Part shown: positions 37,852 through 46,542 of the stretch, in pieces
Layout of the letters: every line of letters starts with the position of its first letter
How positions within the stretch are numbered: position 1 is the stretch's first letter
Source: Mobilitalea sibirica
GTDB taxonomy: Bacteria; Bacillota; Clostridia; Lachnospirales; Lachnospiraceae
Reading direction: 5' to 3'
NCBI RefSeq assembly: GCF_015999265.1
Contig: NZ_JAEAGR010000006.1
Span: 62,001-126,000 of the forward strand
DNA: 64,000 nucleotides
The notes under the pieces: generated by a model
Told to the model about the DNA's origin: nothing
Seen by the model: the letters and a program-made list of their open reading frames with translations, nothing else
Database searches by the model: none
Position numbers and translations under genes: made by a program

Positions 37852-38475
37852 ATGAAAGAAAAATATCGAAGAATTATAATGACGGTTTTTGGTGTGCTGG
37901 TAGCGGGATTTAGTGTGGGAATGTTTAATTTCTCCGCTTTTGGAATGGATCCTTTCCAGGTATTGGCCCATGGTGCTTGGATGCATATACCGATAGGTTT
38001 TGGTACGTTTTATGCAATTCTTAACTTGATTATGTTAGTAGCTATATTTTTTATTGATCGACATAAAATTGGTCTTGGAACGGTTATTAATATATTTTTA
38101 TTAGGATATGTAGTGGAGTATTCCTCTTGGTTATTTCAGACGAGAATACCGGACCCTACGATTGGAATTAGAGTTACTTTTTTAATCATAGGTCTAATTA
38201 TTCTATGTTTTGGATCTTCATTATATTTTATAGGCGATTTGGGAGTATCAACTTATGATGCGGTTGCACTTATTTTATCTGAAAAGAAAGTTGCACGCTT
38301 TCAATATTGTAGAATAGGTTCTGACCTAATTTGTACAACAGTAGGATTTTTACTGGGTGCTACGGTTGGAATAGGAACCGTTGTTACCGCGTTTTTTATG
38401 GGACCAATTATTACATTTTTTAATAACAGAGTATCGATTCCCTTACGTTATGGTAAAAGAAATAAAGATTTATAG
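37852..38475 (+). CDS. YczE/YitT-like membrane protein
   Basis: 207 residues, about five membrane helices. Blocks SVGMFNFSAFGMDPFQVLAHG and GDLGVSTYDAVALILSEK are a tandem repeat of the YitT/YczE family, one in each half. Function in the family is poorly defined; B. subtilis YczE affects lipopeptide antibiotic production. GGCGGAG precedes ATG 37852. The start is 270 bases after the LiaF-like gene and after a terminator, so it is probably separately transcribed. Confidence 0.85.
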   Translation: MKEKYRRIIMTVFGVLVAGFSVGMFNFSAFGMDPFQVLAHGAWMHIPIGFGTFYAILNLIMLVAIFFIDRHKIGLGTVINIFLLGYVVEYSSWLFQTRIPDPTIGIRVTFLIIGLIILCFGSSLYFIGDLGVSTYDAVALILSEKKVARFQYCRIGSDLICTTVGFLLGATVGIGTVVTAFFMGPIITFFNNRVSIPLRYGKRNKDL

Positions 38476-38505
38476 TACAGAATAGTATAGGGGTTCAGAG
38501 GAATA

Positions 38506-38562
38506 CAGGAAGGGCAGTTGCATAATGGACAAAGTTTCATTATACTACTGCCCTTCCTGATT
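38506..38562. terminator. Terminator after the YczE-like gene
   Basis: CAGGAAGGGCAGTTGCATAATG (arm 38506-38527) pairs with 38538-38559, 20 of 22 positions, 10-base loop, followed by ATTTATAG. Shares the GTTGCATAATG core with three other hairpins. Bidirectional with respect to the small minus-strand gene. Confidence 0.75.
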
Positions 38563-38576
38563 TATAGGTGGTTCCG

Positions 38577-38714
38577 TTATTCATCTTTGTTTTTCGTATT
38601 GTTAGCAGAAGTATTCGTAGTGATATTCATATTGTTACTATTCGTGTTTTTTGCCCGCTCCTTATGATTTAATCCTCGTTCTTTTCGATATTTTTGGTTT
38701 GATTGCTTACTCAT
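38577..38714 (-). CDS. Small hydrophilic protein (45 aa)
   Basis: Frame from ATG 38714 to TAA 38577 with an AAAGGATG site. Sequence starts MSKQSNQKYRKERGLNHKER and ends in an Asn/Thr-rich tail with (T)NTSANNTKNK. It is too short for domain assignment; strongly basic N-half and Asn-rich C-half resemble small spore- or stress-type proteins. I do not recognise the family. Confidence 0.6.
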   Translation of the reverse strand: MSKQSNQKYRKERGLNHKERAKNTNSNNMNITTNTSANNTKNKDE

Positions 38715-38776
38715 ACACTCACATCCTTTCTTATATATTAAATATTGTCTTATACAGGTTTAAATTATTCATAACA

Positions 38777-38840
38777 TAAAAGATGCTCCCTTCCAGATAA
38801 ACAACTTTTTAACACTTGTCTACCTAGAAGGGAGCATATC
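38777..38840 (-). terminator. Terminator of the F420-ligase homologue gene
   Basis: On the minus strand, TTGTCTACCTAG-GAAGGGAGCAT (38816-38840) pairs with 38782-38804, followed by TCTTTTATG. Long stem with two G-U pairs. Confidence 0.7.
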
Positions 38841-38875
38841 ATTTAGTGCGACAGCCCCATATTGAAATAAATTAA

Positions 38876-40066
38876 TTATTTTGTATAATTATCAAAATAT
38901 CCCTGTACTAAAACGATCGGAGTTCCCTTATCACCACTACCAGAGGTCAGATCACATAAAGATCCGATAAGATCGGTCAAACGTCGGGGGGTAGTACCCT
39001 GGGATAACATATTTCCCATTAAATCATTATCTTTATTTTTAATAAAATCGGAGATAGCTTTTTTTAATTCCTCTCCCTTTAAATCAGAGAAGTTATTATC
39101 GGCTAGATATTTTAGTTTCACTTCGTTCGGTTGTCCTTCTAAGCCATCGGTATAGGCAGGCGCCACCACCGGATCTGCCAACTCCCATATCTTTCCCACA
39201 GGGTCTTTAAAGGCACCGTCTCCGTAAATCATTGCTTCAATGTTCTTCCCGGTTTTTTCAAACATAATTTTTTTGATTTTATCCACAACAGGTTGACAGT
39301 CGCGAGGGAAAAGTTTAACGGTATTTTCAGTAGCTTTGTTGCTGCCAAGAAGACCAAAATTCTCATTATAGCCACTGCCGTCAAGAGGTGAAGTCATAAT
39401 ATCATCAAGACCTAAAACTTTATTTGCGCCGGCGGTTTTTAAGAGACGTTTAGTACGTTCTCTTGTATGAATATCACAGCAAAGAACATTCTTGGTGTAT
39501 TTTAATATAGCTCTGCTATCATTCGCAAGAATAATCTCGACATCACAGCCCTCATTAGAAATCAGTTCTTTATAGTATTCGATATAATCTACACCGGTAA
39601 AGGTGTGTTTTCTATATCCGAATAGTTTACGATACATGGCCTCCGTTAACACATCGGTCCAAGGATTTATTCCTTTTTCATCCAGTAAATCTATATCAAC
39701 AAGATGGTTACCAACCTCGTCGGAGGGGTAACTAAGCATTAATACGATCTTTTTTACGCCGCGTGCAATACCCTTTAAACAGATGGAAAATCTATTACGA
39801 CTTAAGATAGGGAAAATTACGCCAAGCGTATCCTCGCCAAATTTATTATGAATGTCAGAAGCGATGTGGTCTATTGTAACATAATTTCCTTGTGCTCTTG
39901 CAACAACCGCTTCTGTAACAGCGATAACATCTTTGTCATTTAAATCAATATTTTCTTCTTTTGTAGCATCAAGGACACTGTTTACAACAATTTCAACGAT
40001 ATCATCCCCTGTACGGATAATAGGAGCACGAACTCCTCTAGATACAGTACCAATCATTCTTTCCAT
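38876..40066 (-). CDS. Coenzyme F420:L-glutamate ligase-like protein
   Basis: 396 residues starting at ATG 40066 (GGAG 8 bases upstream; GTG 40075 is also in frame but too close). It matches the F420_ligase (CofE/FbiB-type) fold with IIRTGDDIVEIV, DVIAVTEAVVARAQGN and DGSGYNENFGLLG. CofE adds glutamates to F420; clostridia of this type do not normally make F420, and the only F420-related gene here is this one. It probably gamma-glutamylates something else. It is monocistronic, divergent from the B12/ABC operon. Confidence 0.85.
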   Translation of the reverse strand: MERMIGTVSRGVRAPIIRTGDDIVEIVVNSVLDATKEENIDLNDKDVIAVTEAVVARAQGNYVTIDHIASDIHNKFGEDTLGVIFPILSRNRFSICLKGIARGVKKIVLMLSYPSDEVGNHLVDIDLLDEKGINPWTDVLTEAMYRKLFGYRKHTFTGVDYIEYYKELISNEGCDVEIILANDSRAILKYTKNVLCCDIHTRERTKRLLKTAGANKVLGLDDIMTSPLDGSGYNENFGLLGSNKATENTVKLFPRDCQPVVDKIKKIMFEKTGKNIEAMIYGDGAFKDPVGKIWELADPVVAPAYTDGLEGQPNEVKLKYLADNNFSDLKGEELKKAISDFIKNKDNDLMGNMLSQGTTPRRLTDLIGSLCDLTSGSGDKGTPIVLVQGYFDNYTK

Positions 40067-40526
40067 AACATACACTCCTTTAATGTGATTTTGTCTTTTA
40101 GAATATTTTCATTGCAGCACTAGATTTATCTAAATCAAATGTTGTAACTTGTGTACTGCTTGAAGCAACTAAACTATAATATCTTAATGTTAGTAAGGTT
40201 ACCAAAGTAATTATAGCATTACATTTATGATTAGTAAAACGGTTGCTATTTATGGGTAGTATAAGCTATACTTATGCATTTGTATTTCGGTATGAATTAA
40301 ATAACCAAATAGAATTATTAATTGTATTGTAGATAGGATATGTTAGATAGTCGAATGAGATAAACTACTTTATTTAATAAAATATCGCTTGTAATTTTTG
40401 GAACAAATAATTATAATAGCGGTAGATATTAATAATAATTACTATTATTAATATAAATGATTGATAAAAGTCAATAAGATTAGGTTTATTACTGATAATA
40501 GCCAAACTGGATAAGAGGAGGTATTT
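40067..40526. other. Intergenic region between divergent genes, little visible
   Basis: 460 extremely AT-rich bases with no long hairpin. GAGGAGG (40513-40519 region) is the ribosome site for the B12 gene. Confidence 0.4.
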
Positions 40527-41186
40527 ATGGAACAAATACTACGGGAGTTCGAAGTTTATTTTGAAGAAGAGGATAAGGAGAAAGCAGTTCAATACGTATT
40601 AAAAAAGCTTCAGGACAAAGAAATTGATGTGATTAATCTTTACAGCAATGTATTAACCCCTTTACTAAATAATATGAAATGCAGGATGGAGGATCAGAGT
40701 ATCCGTATATGGAAGGAACATGTGAAAACGGCTATTATTAGAACCATAGTAGAATGCAGTTATCCTTATGTAATTGAAAAACGGGATTTAATCAATCAAC
40801 CGAAACGAGGAAACGTTACAGTTTTGTGCCCACCTGACGAATATCATGATTTGGGTGCCAGAATGGTAGCTGACTTTTTTACAATATGCGGATATAATGC
40901 AATTTTTGTAGGAAGTGCCACACCGTATAGGGATTTTTATAATGCAATACCGTTAATCAAACCTGAAGTTGTGGCAATTAGTGTGAGTAATTATTATAAC
41001 CTGGTCTCAGCGAAAAGAATGATTGATGAAATAAAAAAGGTTGTAAACTACCCATTAAAAATAATGGTAGGAGGATATGCTTTCCATGATGATGAGATCA
41101 GTAAGCTTAAAACAGTCGGCGCTGATTATTATGCAAAGACTTTTACAGAAATATTGAAACTGACAGAGGATGAGGTGAGTATATGA
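40527..41186 (+). CDS. Stand-alone B12-binding (CarH-like sensor) protein
   Basis: 219 residues: B12-binding helical cap (~1-90; EH at 64-65 as in the CarH 'Wx9EH' motif, but M54 at the Trp position) and a B12-binding Rossmann domain (~95-215). The lower-ligand motif appears as E105-Y-H107-D-L-G110 (consensus DxHxxG), so His is kept. It has no HTH or catalytic domain, similar to anti-repressor AerR-like or light-sensing B12 proteins. ATG 40527 follows GAGGAGG. It overlaps the permease gene by four bases, tying it to the ABC exporter. Confidence 0.85.
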   Translation: MEQILREFEVYFEEEDKEKAVQYVLKKLQDKEIDVINLYSNVLTPLLNNMKCRMEDQSIRIWKEHVKTAIIRTIVECSYPYVIEKRDLINQPKRGNVTVLCPPDEYHDLGARMVADFFTICGYNAIFVGSATPYRDFYNAIPLIKPEVVAISVSNYYNLVSAKRMIDEIKKVVNYPLKIMVGGYAFHDDEISKLKTVGADYYAKTFTEILKLTEDEVSI

Positions 41187-42349
41187 AATTAGGATTTCGT
41201 ATTGCATTAAGATTTTTAAAGTCAAATAAAGGTCAAACCTTATTAATTATACTTGGTATTGCAATTGGTGTATCTGTACAGATCTTTATTGGTTCATTAA
41301 TTCAAGGACTACAAAAAGGATTGATAGATAAAACCATTGGAACATCCTCTCAGATAACGATATCATCGCAAGACGGTAATCTTAATACAAAAGACTATGA
41401 GGAATTTATCGAAGTCATCCGTAAAGAGGATAGGGAAATGGAAGCGATTTCGGTGGCACTGGATAATGCAGCCTTAATGGACTATAAAGAAAATTCACAG
41501 TCTTTGTTGGTGAGAGGCTTTGAACTAAACGTGGCGGACGGCATATATGATATCTTTGACCGAATTGTTGAGGGAACCTATCCTAAGAATGATAACGAAA
41601 TCATACTTGGTATAGATTTAAAAGAGGAATATGATATGGCATTACAGGAGGAGGTAACGATTAACACAGCAGAACAAAAGGTTCATTCCTTCAAAGTTGT
41701 AGGTTTTTTTGATTTTAAAGTTTCCAGCTTAAATACAGGATGGGGTATAACAACCCTTCAAACGGCACAAAACATATTTGCTACAGGTGATGTTATCTCA
41801 TCAATCGAATTACAATTAAAGGAAGATTCGGTGTTTTTAGCAGATGAGATAGCAGAAAATATAAAAAAAGACATAAATCGGGAGGATATTAAGATTGTAA
41901 ACTGGAAGGAGCAAAACGAATCACTTCTTAGTGGACTTCAGGGACAGAGCATATCCAGTTATATGATTCAAGTATTTGTAATGATATCGGTAGTACTGGG
42001 TATTGCCAGTGTTCTTGCAATCACCGTAATTCAGAAATCGAAACAGATTGGTATTTTAAAAGCAATGGGTATCCGCAATGTTTCTTCCAGCTATATATTT
42101 TTATTCGAGGGTCTAATCTTAGGTTTCTTTGGAGCCATACTTGGGATTGTATTGGGACTTGGACTTTCCTTTGCTTTTACAAAGTTTGCACTTAATCCGG
42201 ACGGGACACCGGTTATAGATTTATACATCAATTATTCTTTTATTATGATATCGGGAATAATAGCGCTACTGGCATCTGCGTTTGCAGCAATGATACCGGC
42301 TGCGAAATCCTCTAGGCTTAACCCCATTGATATTATTCGTAACAATTAG
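41183..42349 (+). CDS. ABC transporter permease (MacB/FtsX, LolC-like)
   Basis: 388 residues: helix at ~18-38, a large extracytoplasmic MacB-type domain (~40-270) and three C-terminal helices (~275-300, 320-345, 355-375) with ITVIQKSKQIGILKAMG and PAKSSRLNPIDIIRNN, which are FtsX/LolC hallmarks. This group exports lipids, peptides or toxins, or remodels the wall by mechanotransmission. It overlaps the B12 protein gene and is followed 14 bases later by the ATPase. Confidence 0.92.
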   Translation: MKLGFRIALRFLKSNKGQTLLIILGIAIGVSVQIFIGSLIQGLQKGLIDKTIGTSSQITISSQDGNLNTKDYEEFIEVIRKEDREMEAISVALDNAALMDYKENSQSLLVRGFELNVADGIYDIFDRIVEGTYPKNDNEIILGIDLKEEYDMALQEEVTINTAEQKVHSFKVVGFFDFKVSSLNTGWGITTLQTAQNIFATGDVISSIELQLKEDSVFLADEIAENIKKDINREDIKIVNWKEQNESLLSGLQGQSISSYMIQVFVMISVVLGIASVLAITVIQKSKQIGILKAMGIRNVSSSYIFLFEGLILGFFGAILGIVLGLGLSFAFTKFALNPDGTPVIDLYINYSFIMISGIIALLASAFAAMIPAAKSSRLNPIDIIRNN

Positions 42350-42363
42350 AAAGGTGGTGTAGT

Positions 42364-43050
42364 ATGAGTAAAATTCTTGAGTTACGCAATGTGAATAAAA
42401 TATATGGAACCGAAATTAAAAATCAAGTTCTTTACGATATCAATTTATCCTTTGAGGAAGGTTCCTTTAATTCGATTATTGGTCAATCAGGTAGTGGTAA
42501 GAGCACATTGCTGAATATTATCGGAACCCTTGATAAAGCCACCTCAGGAGATGTTTATATCGAAGGTAGGGATATCAAAAAGATGTCTATAAACCAGTTA
42601 GCAGATTACAGGAACAAAACCATTGGTTTTGTATTCCAGTTCCATTATTTACTGCCGGAATTCACAGCTCTGGAAAATGTACTTATGCCTTATCGTATAC
42701 AAAACGGTAAGGTGTCCAAAGAAATAGTAAGAAAAGCAGAAGAAATTATGAATCTGGTCGGATTAGAAAAAGTAAAGAATAACATGGCAACGAAGATGTC
42801 TGGTGGACAGCAACAAAGAACGGCTATAGCAAGAGCCTTAATCAATAACCCTAGAATAATACTTGCTGATGAGCCGACCGGCAATCTGGACTCAGACTCA
42901 ACAGAAACCATATATGAATTACTTCGTAATATTAATGAGGAATACAAAACCACCTTTTTAATCATTACGCATGACAGACGAATAGCAGAAAAAGCAGACA
43001 GAATTGTTGAGATTAAGGATGGAAAAATTAATCTTGATATCAAGAAATAA
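42364..43050 (+). CDS. ABC transporter ATP-binding protein (LolD/MacB-like)
   Basis: 228 residues with Walker A GQSGSGKST (40-48), Q-loop FQFHYLLPE, signature MSGGQQQRTAIARAL, Walker B IILADEPTGNLD and the H-loop in IITHD. AGAAAGG lies before ATG 42364. It powers the preceding permease. The unit B12-sensor/permease/ATPase ends before a bidirectional hairpin at 43212-43268. Confidence 0.95.
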   Translation: MSKILELRNVNKIYGTEIKNQVLYDINLSFEEGSFNSIIGQSGSGKSTLLNIIGTLDKATSGDVYIEGRDIKKMSINQLADYRNKTIGFVFQFHYLLPEFTALENVLMPYRIQNGKVSKEIVRKAEEIMNLVGLEKVKNNMATKMSGGQQQRTAIARALINNPRIILADEPTGNLDSDSTETIYELLRNINEEYKTTFLIITHDRRIAEKADRIVEIKDGKINLDIKK

Positions 43051-43211
43051 TTCGTACTGTAATGAAGAAACATAATATTATGAGAGTAAAAAATATCGAT
43101 ATGGGATTTGGCGTTGAAGATGTTATACTGGAAGGACAATCCTTATTTAATACTGGATGGTTAGAATGAAACGAAATACATTGAGATTGTGAAAGAATAA
43201 AAGAATTTAAC

Positions 43212-43268
43212 AAAGATAGAGGGGGCTAAGTAAAGGTAGTAAAATTCCTTTTTATTCCCCTCTATCTT
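43212..43268. terminator. Bidirectional terminator
   Basis: AAGATAGAGGGG (43213-43224) pairs perfectly with CCCCTCTATCTT (43257-43268), between the convergent ABC and azoreductase genes. Part of the related 'GGGCTaa' hairpin set. Confidence 0.7.
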
Positions 43269-43297
43269 AAATAATATGCATCTGATTTCTTATAGCT

Positions 43298-43942
43298 TTA
43301 AGCTATCTTTTCAGCAATCGTTTTGGCGTCCTGTTTTCCTTTTTCTACAGCATCGTGCAATTCTTCCTTCGTAAATCCGGTGCTGTCAACCAAAACTTCA
43401 TAAAAATTTTTAATACCGATAAATTTAAAGATGTCTTTTAAATAGGTTCCGCCATGATTCATTTTTCTTTCCAGAAACCAGGGAATACCTCCGCCGGAAG
43501 ACTGAATATATACCATGTTTCTTTCTTTGTCATCCAATAAACCACCAATATCACCCGGTCCCATTTTAATTGAGATATCCTTTTGGATAATACAATCTAG
43601 ATATTCTTTTAACGGAGCAGGAAACATAAGGCTCCACATAGGGGCCGCAATTACATAAGTATCTGCCTTTGTAAACTCCGTCGCAAGTTCTTTTATTCGG
43701 TCTACTTCAATTTTCTCATCCTGTGTTAAACGATTATAGTCATCTCCGTCTACTAAAGAGTTTCGGTCCTTATAATACTTATAATTTAATCTGGGAAGAT
43801 GCAGATCAAAAAGATCGATTTCTTTCAGTTCATAATCTCTGTGATTTTTCAAAAAAGAATCAACAAACGCTCTACCGACTGTCTTGCTGGCTGACATATT
43901 CTCTGGTTTAGAATTGCAGGTAATATAAAGTAACTGTTTCAT
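43298..43942 (-). CDS. azoR: FMN-dependent NADH-azoreductase (AzoR-like)
   Basis: 214 residues of the flavodoxin-like fold. Start LLYITCNSKPENMSASKTVGRAF binds FMN phosphate; PMWSLMFPAPLKEYLDC and SSGGGIPW are the AzoR family flavin loops. It reduces azo and quinone compounds in two-electron steps, often for quinone detoxification. GAAAGAGGTG precedes ATG 43942. Monocistronic, divergent from trmO. Confidence 0.9.
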   Translation of the reverse strand: MKQLLYITCNSKPENMSASKTVGRAFVDSFLKNHRDYELKEIDLFDLHLPRLNYKYYKDRNSLVDGDDYNRLTQDEKIEVDRIKELATEFTKADTYVIAAPMWSLMFPAPLKEYLDCIIQKDISIKMGPGDIGGLLDDKERNMVYIQSSGGGIPWFLERKMNHGGTYLKDIFKFIGIKNFYEVLVDSTGFTKEELHDAVEKGKQDAKTIAEKIA

Positions 43943-44152
43943 TAAAACACCTCTTTCTGATTATTTAATGATAGCTTTTACGAAAATAAAAGTCTTATTC
44001 GTTTCTAAAGGTTAGTTAAAACATCGTAATAATTTATAAACATAGGATTGCATGGTTGTAATAAGATTTATTGGTCATACTGCGATATAGTGCTATTATA
44101 AAAGAATAAGAGTATTTTTTATGATTTAAATAGTAAAAGTAATGCTTGAATA

Positions 44153-44182
44153 TTGACAAGCATTCAAAAGTATCAGTATCAT
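44153..44182 (+). promoter_or_regulatory. Candidate promoter of trmO
   Basis: TTGACA (44153-44158) and TATCAT (44177-44182) with an 18-base spacer, 54 bases before ATG 44237. Good -35, poorer -10. Confidence 0.45.
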
Positions 44183-44236
44183 ATTACATATCGAATAAGA
44201 GATTATATTGGTATTCTAACAGAAGGGAGATATATA

Positions 44237-44989
44237 ATGACTTCATATAATGAGATTAAAAAACATAGAAGAGAACAACGTCTGAACCATTCAAGCGATC
44301 AAGCGATGGATTTATCTTTGAAAGTCATTGCCAGAATTCGTACGGACTTTCCATCCAAGTTTGGAATACCGCGCCAAAGCGGCCTTATTGAGGCCTTAAA
44401 AGCAGTCATCGTATTCGAGCCGGAATACCGCAATCCGGATGCATTACGCGGATTGGAGGACTTCTCTCATATCTGGATGATTTGGGGATTTTCTGAAAAT
44501 GTACGTGAAACATGGTCCCCTACGGTGAAACCCCCTCGTCTTGGGGGAAATCAGCGGATGGGAGTATTCGCAACCCGCTCTCCGTTTCGTCCGAATCCTA
44601 TCGGACTTTCCAGTGTTAAATTAGATAGAATTGAGATAGATAATAATCATGGCCCGGTACTATATGTTTCAGGAGCTGACATGATGGATAATACCCCCAT
44701 CTATGATATCAAACCCTATATTCCCTATGCCGATAGCCATCCTGGAGCAATGGCCGGATTTGTCGATACCTATAAATACGAGAAATTAAAGGTGGAATTT
44801 TCAGATCATTTACTTGGCTTGCTTCCGGAGGATAAGAGAGAGGCAATTGTGGGTGTTCTGGCTTGTGATCCAAGACCCTCGTATCAAAATGATCCTGAGA
44901 GAATTTATGGCGTTGAATTTGCCGGATTTGATGTGAGATTTAAGGTGAAGGAAGCTGTGTTAACCGTACTTGAAGTAATACCGCTTTGA
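44237..44989 (+). CDS. trmO: tRNA m6t6A37 methyltransferase TrmO (TsaA)
   Basis: 250 residues from ATG 44237 (AAGGGAG 8 bases upstream); the open frame extends back to 44153 but that lead-in lacks a ribosome site. TsaA/VirR beta-barrel: TDFPSKFGIPRQSGL, DFSHIWMIWGF, FATRSPFRPNPIGLS and DIKPYIPYAD are its SAM-binding signature. It methylates the t6A at tRNA-Thr position 37. The charged N-terminal ~35 residues exceed the typical core. Confidence 0.92.
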   Translation: MTSYNEIKKHRREQRLNHSSDQAMDLSLKVIARIRTDFPSKFGIPRQSGLIEALKAVIVFEPEYRNPDALRGLEDFSHIWMIWGFSENVRETWSPTVKPPRLGGNQRMGVFATRSPFRPNPIGLSSVKLDRIEIDNNHGPVLYVSGADMMDNTPIYDIKPYIPYADSHPGAMAGFVDTYKYEKLKVEFSDHLLGLLPEDKREAIVGVLACDPRPSYQNDPERIYGVEFAGFDVRFKVKEAVLTVLEVIPL

Positions 44990-45129
44990 TCCTAATGTGG
45001 ATGAGTTTTTAACCTAAAGATATAGTTAATTTGCATTTGTTATATGGAATAAGAGAAACCTATGTAAAGAATAATTTCAAAGGCGACGATAAAATTCCAT
45101 AAGATATAATTAAGAAAGGTGGTAGATGA

Positions 45130-45864
45130 ATGAAGATAACCTACATTAATCATAGCGGTTTTCTAATAGAGTGGGACACCTGCTATTGGCTGTTTGATTA
45201 TTATAAAGGGAACATTCCTGATCTGGATACCGAGAAGAAGATATTTGTATTTGCAAGCCATAATCACGGAGATCATTATAATCCTGATATTTTTAAGTTA
45301 TGTAATAAATATAAGGATATTGTCTATATCTTATCCTCTGACATAAAACTTAAAAAAACAGATATATTAAATGAAGTTAATTCACCGGATCGATCGGACA
45401 GTATCCTCTCTGTTAAACCAAACAATCAATACGAATTATATGACAAAAATAACAATACAATTGTGCTTAAGACACTAAAGTCTACAGATAGCGGGGTGGC
45501 TTTCTTATTACATTACCAAGGAAAAACCATATACCATGCCGGAGATTTAAACCTTTGGATGTGGAAGGGAGAAACCAAACAATATAACAATAATATGAAA
45601 GCGATGTTTCTTAAGGAAATGAATTATTTAAAAGACATTCCTATTGACATAGCCTTTGTTCCCTTGGACCCCAGACAGGAAGAGTATTATGATATGGGGC
45701 TTAACAGTCTTTTAGAAACGGCAAAGGTAAGATATGTATTTCCAATGCATTTTTGGGAGAAACCATCTGTTATTAAGCAATTTAAAGAAAAATGGCCTGT
45801 TAATACGAATCATACACAGATCATGGATGTCTCTACAGATGGGCAAGAGTGGCAGATAGAATAA
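45130..45864 (+). CDS. MBL-fold metal-dependent hydrolase (UPF0173-like)
   Basis: 244 residues. First metal motif H-N-H-G-D-H (ASHNHGDHY) matches the MBL HxHxDH; later YHAGDLNLW and PMHFW supply further ligands. It resembles the L-ascorbate-6-phosphate lactonase-like/UPF0173 MBL group; no substrate is known. AGAAAGGTGG precedes ATG 45130. It is probably transcribed alone or after trmO (140 bases). Confidence 0.85.
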   Translation: MKITYINHSGFLIEWDTCYWLFDYYKGNIPDLDTEKKIFVFASHNHGDHYNPDIFKLCNKYKDIVYILSSDIKLKKTDILNEVNSPDRSDSILSVKPNNQYELYDKNNNTIVLKTLKSTDSGVAFLLHYQGKTIYHAGDLNLWMWKGETKQYNNNMKAMFLKEMNYLKDIPIDIAFVPLDPRQEEYYDMGLNSLLETAKVRYVFPMHFWEKPSVIKQFKEKWPVNTNHTQIMDVSTDGQEWQIE

Positions 45865-46057
45865 TAGTGTTTTATTTTAGCAATTTAAACTACAATTTGA
45901 GATCAATTAAAATTCATTGTTTACCTTAAAGGGAAAATAATGGATTTTTTTATACAGCCTATTACTTCTAGCTACATTATATCAATTATAAATTGAATAA
46001 TCTTTGTTAAAAGTTCTTATTATAATGATAGTTTTACAAACTAAGGAGGTGTTACGT

Positions 46058-46300
46058 ATGATAGAATTTGCAGATACTGTGGATATTCGTGATATATTTC
46101 CGCATCAAGACAAGTATCCAACGGTACAAAGAACTTTTACTGCTCTTAGTATAGGAGATAAAATGGAACTTATTAATGATCATGATTTTCGCCCTTTATT
46201 TGAATATAAATTTCCTTATGATTTTCCGGGTCAATACGAATGGGAATATTTAGAGGAAGGACCAGAGGTATGGAGAGTAGCCGTTACGAGGATTAAATGA
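46058..46300 (+). CDS. DUF2249 domain protein
   Basis: 80 residues from ATG 46058, with AAGGAGGTG 7 bases upstream; the open frame beginning at 46004 is a hydrophobic artefact. VDIRDIFPHQDKYPTVQRTF, DKMELINDHDFRPL and FEYKFPYDFPGQYEWEYL fit DUF2249, small proteins often tied to hemerythrin or nitric-oxide-related genes. No such partner is adjacent here. Confidence 0.85.
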   Translation: MIEFADTVDIRDIFPHQDKYPTVQRTFTALSIGDKMELINDHDFRPLFEYKFPYDFPGQYEWEYLEEGPEVWRVAVTRIK

Positions 46301-46414
46301 TACAAAATTTTTAACTATATTCGTTGTTAAAGATACAACTTGGAATAAACTAATGCTAAAATAAATTAAATGTCAAAATGGTTAAAGCGAAAAGTAAATA
46401 CTAATAATCGATAA

Positions 46415-46464
46415 ATTTATGGTTTGTCTGTCCTTTAATGTATGGGATAGACAAACCATAAATA
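46415..46464. terminator. Bidirectional terminator
   Basis: ATTTATGGTTTGTCTGTCC (46415-46433) pairs with GGGATAGACAAACCATAAAT (46444-46463). An 18-19 bp stem between convergent genes; A-rich and T-rich flanks on both sides. Confidence 0.75.
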
Positions 46465-46542
46465 TGATTATATAGATATAAAACCCACATTTTGGTATCA
46501 AAGAAAGCCACAAACATGTTACTTCCAGGTTAAGATTAATTG

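Noticed and set aside
43062-43169. 35-codon frame (MKKHNIMRVKN...) after the ABC ATPase
   Set aside because: No ribosome site and no family resemblance; possibly a gene remnant, but unsupported.
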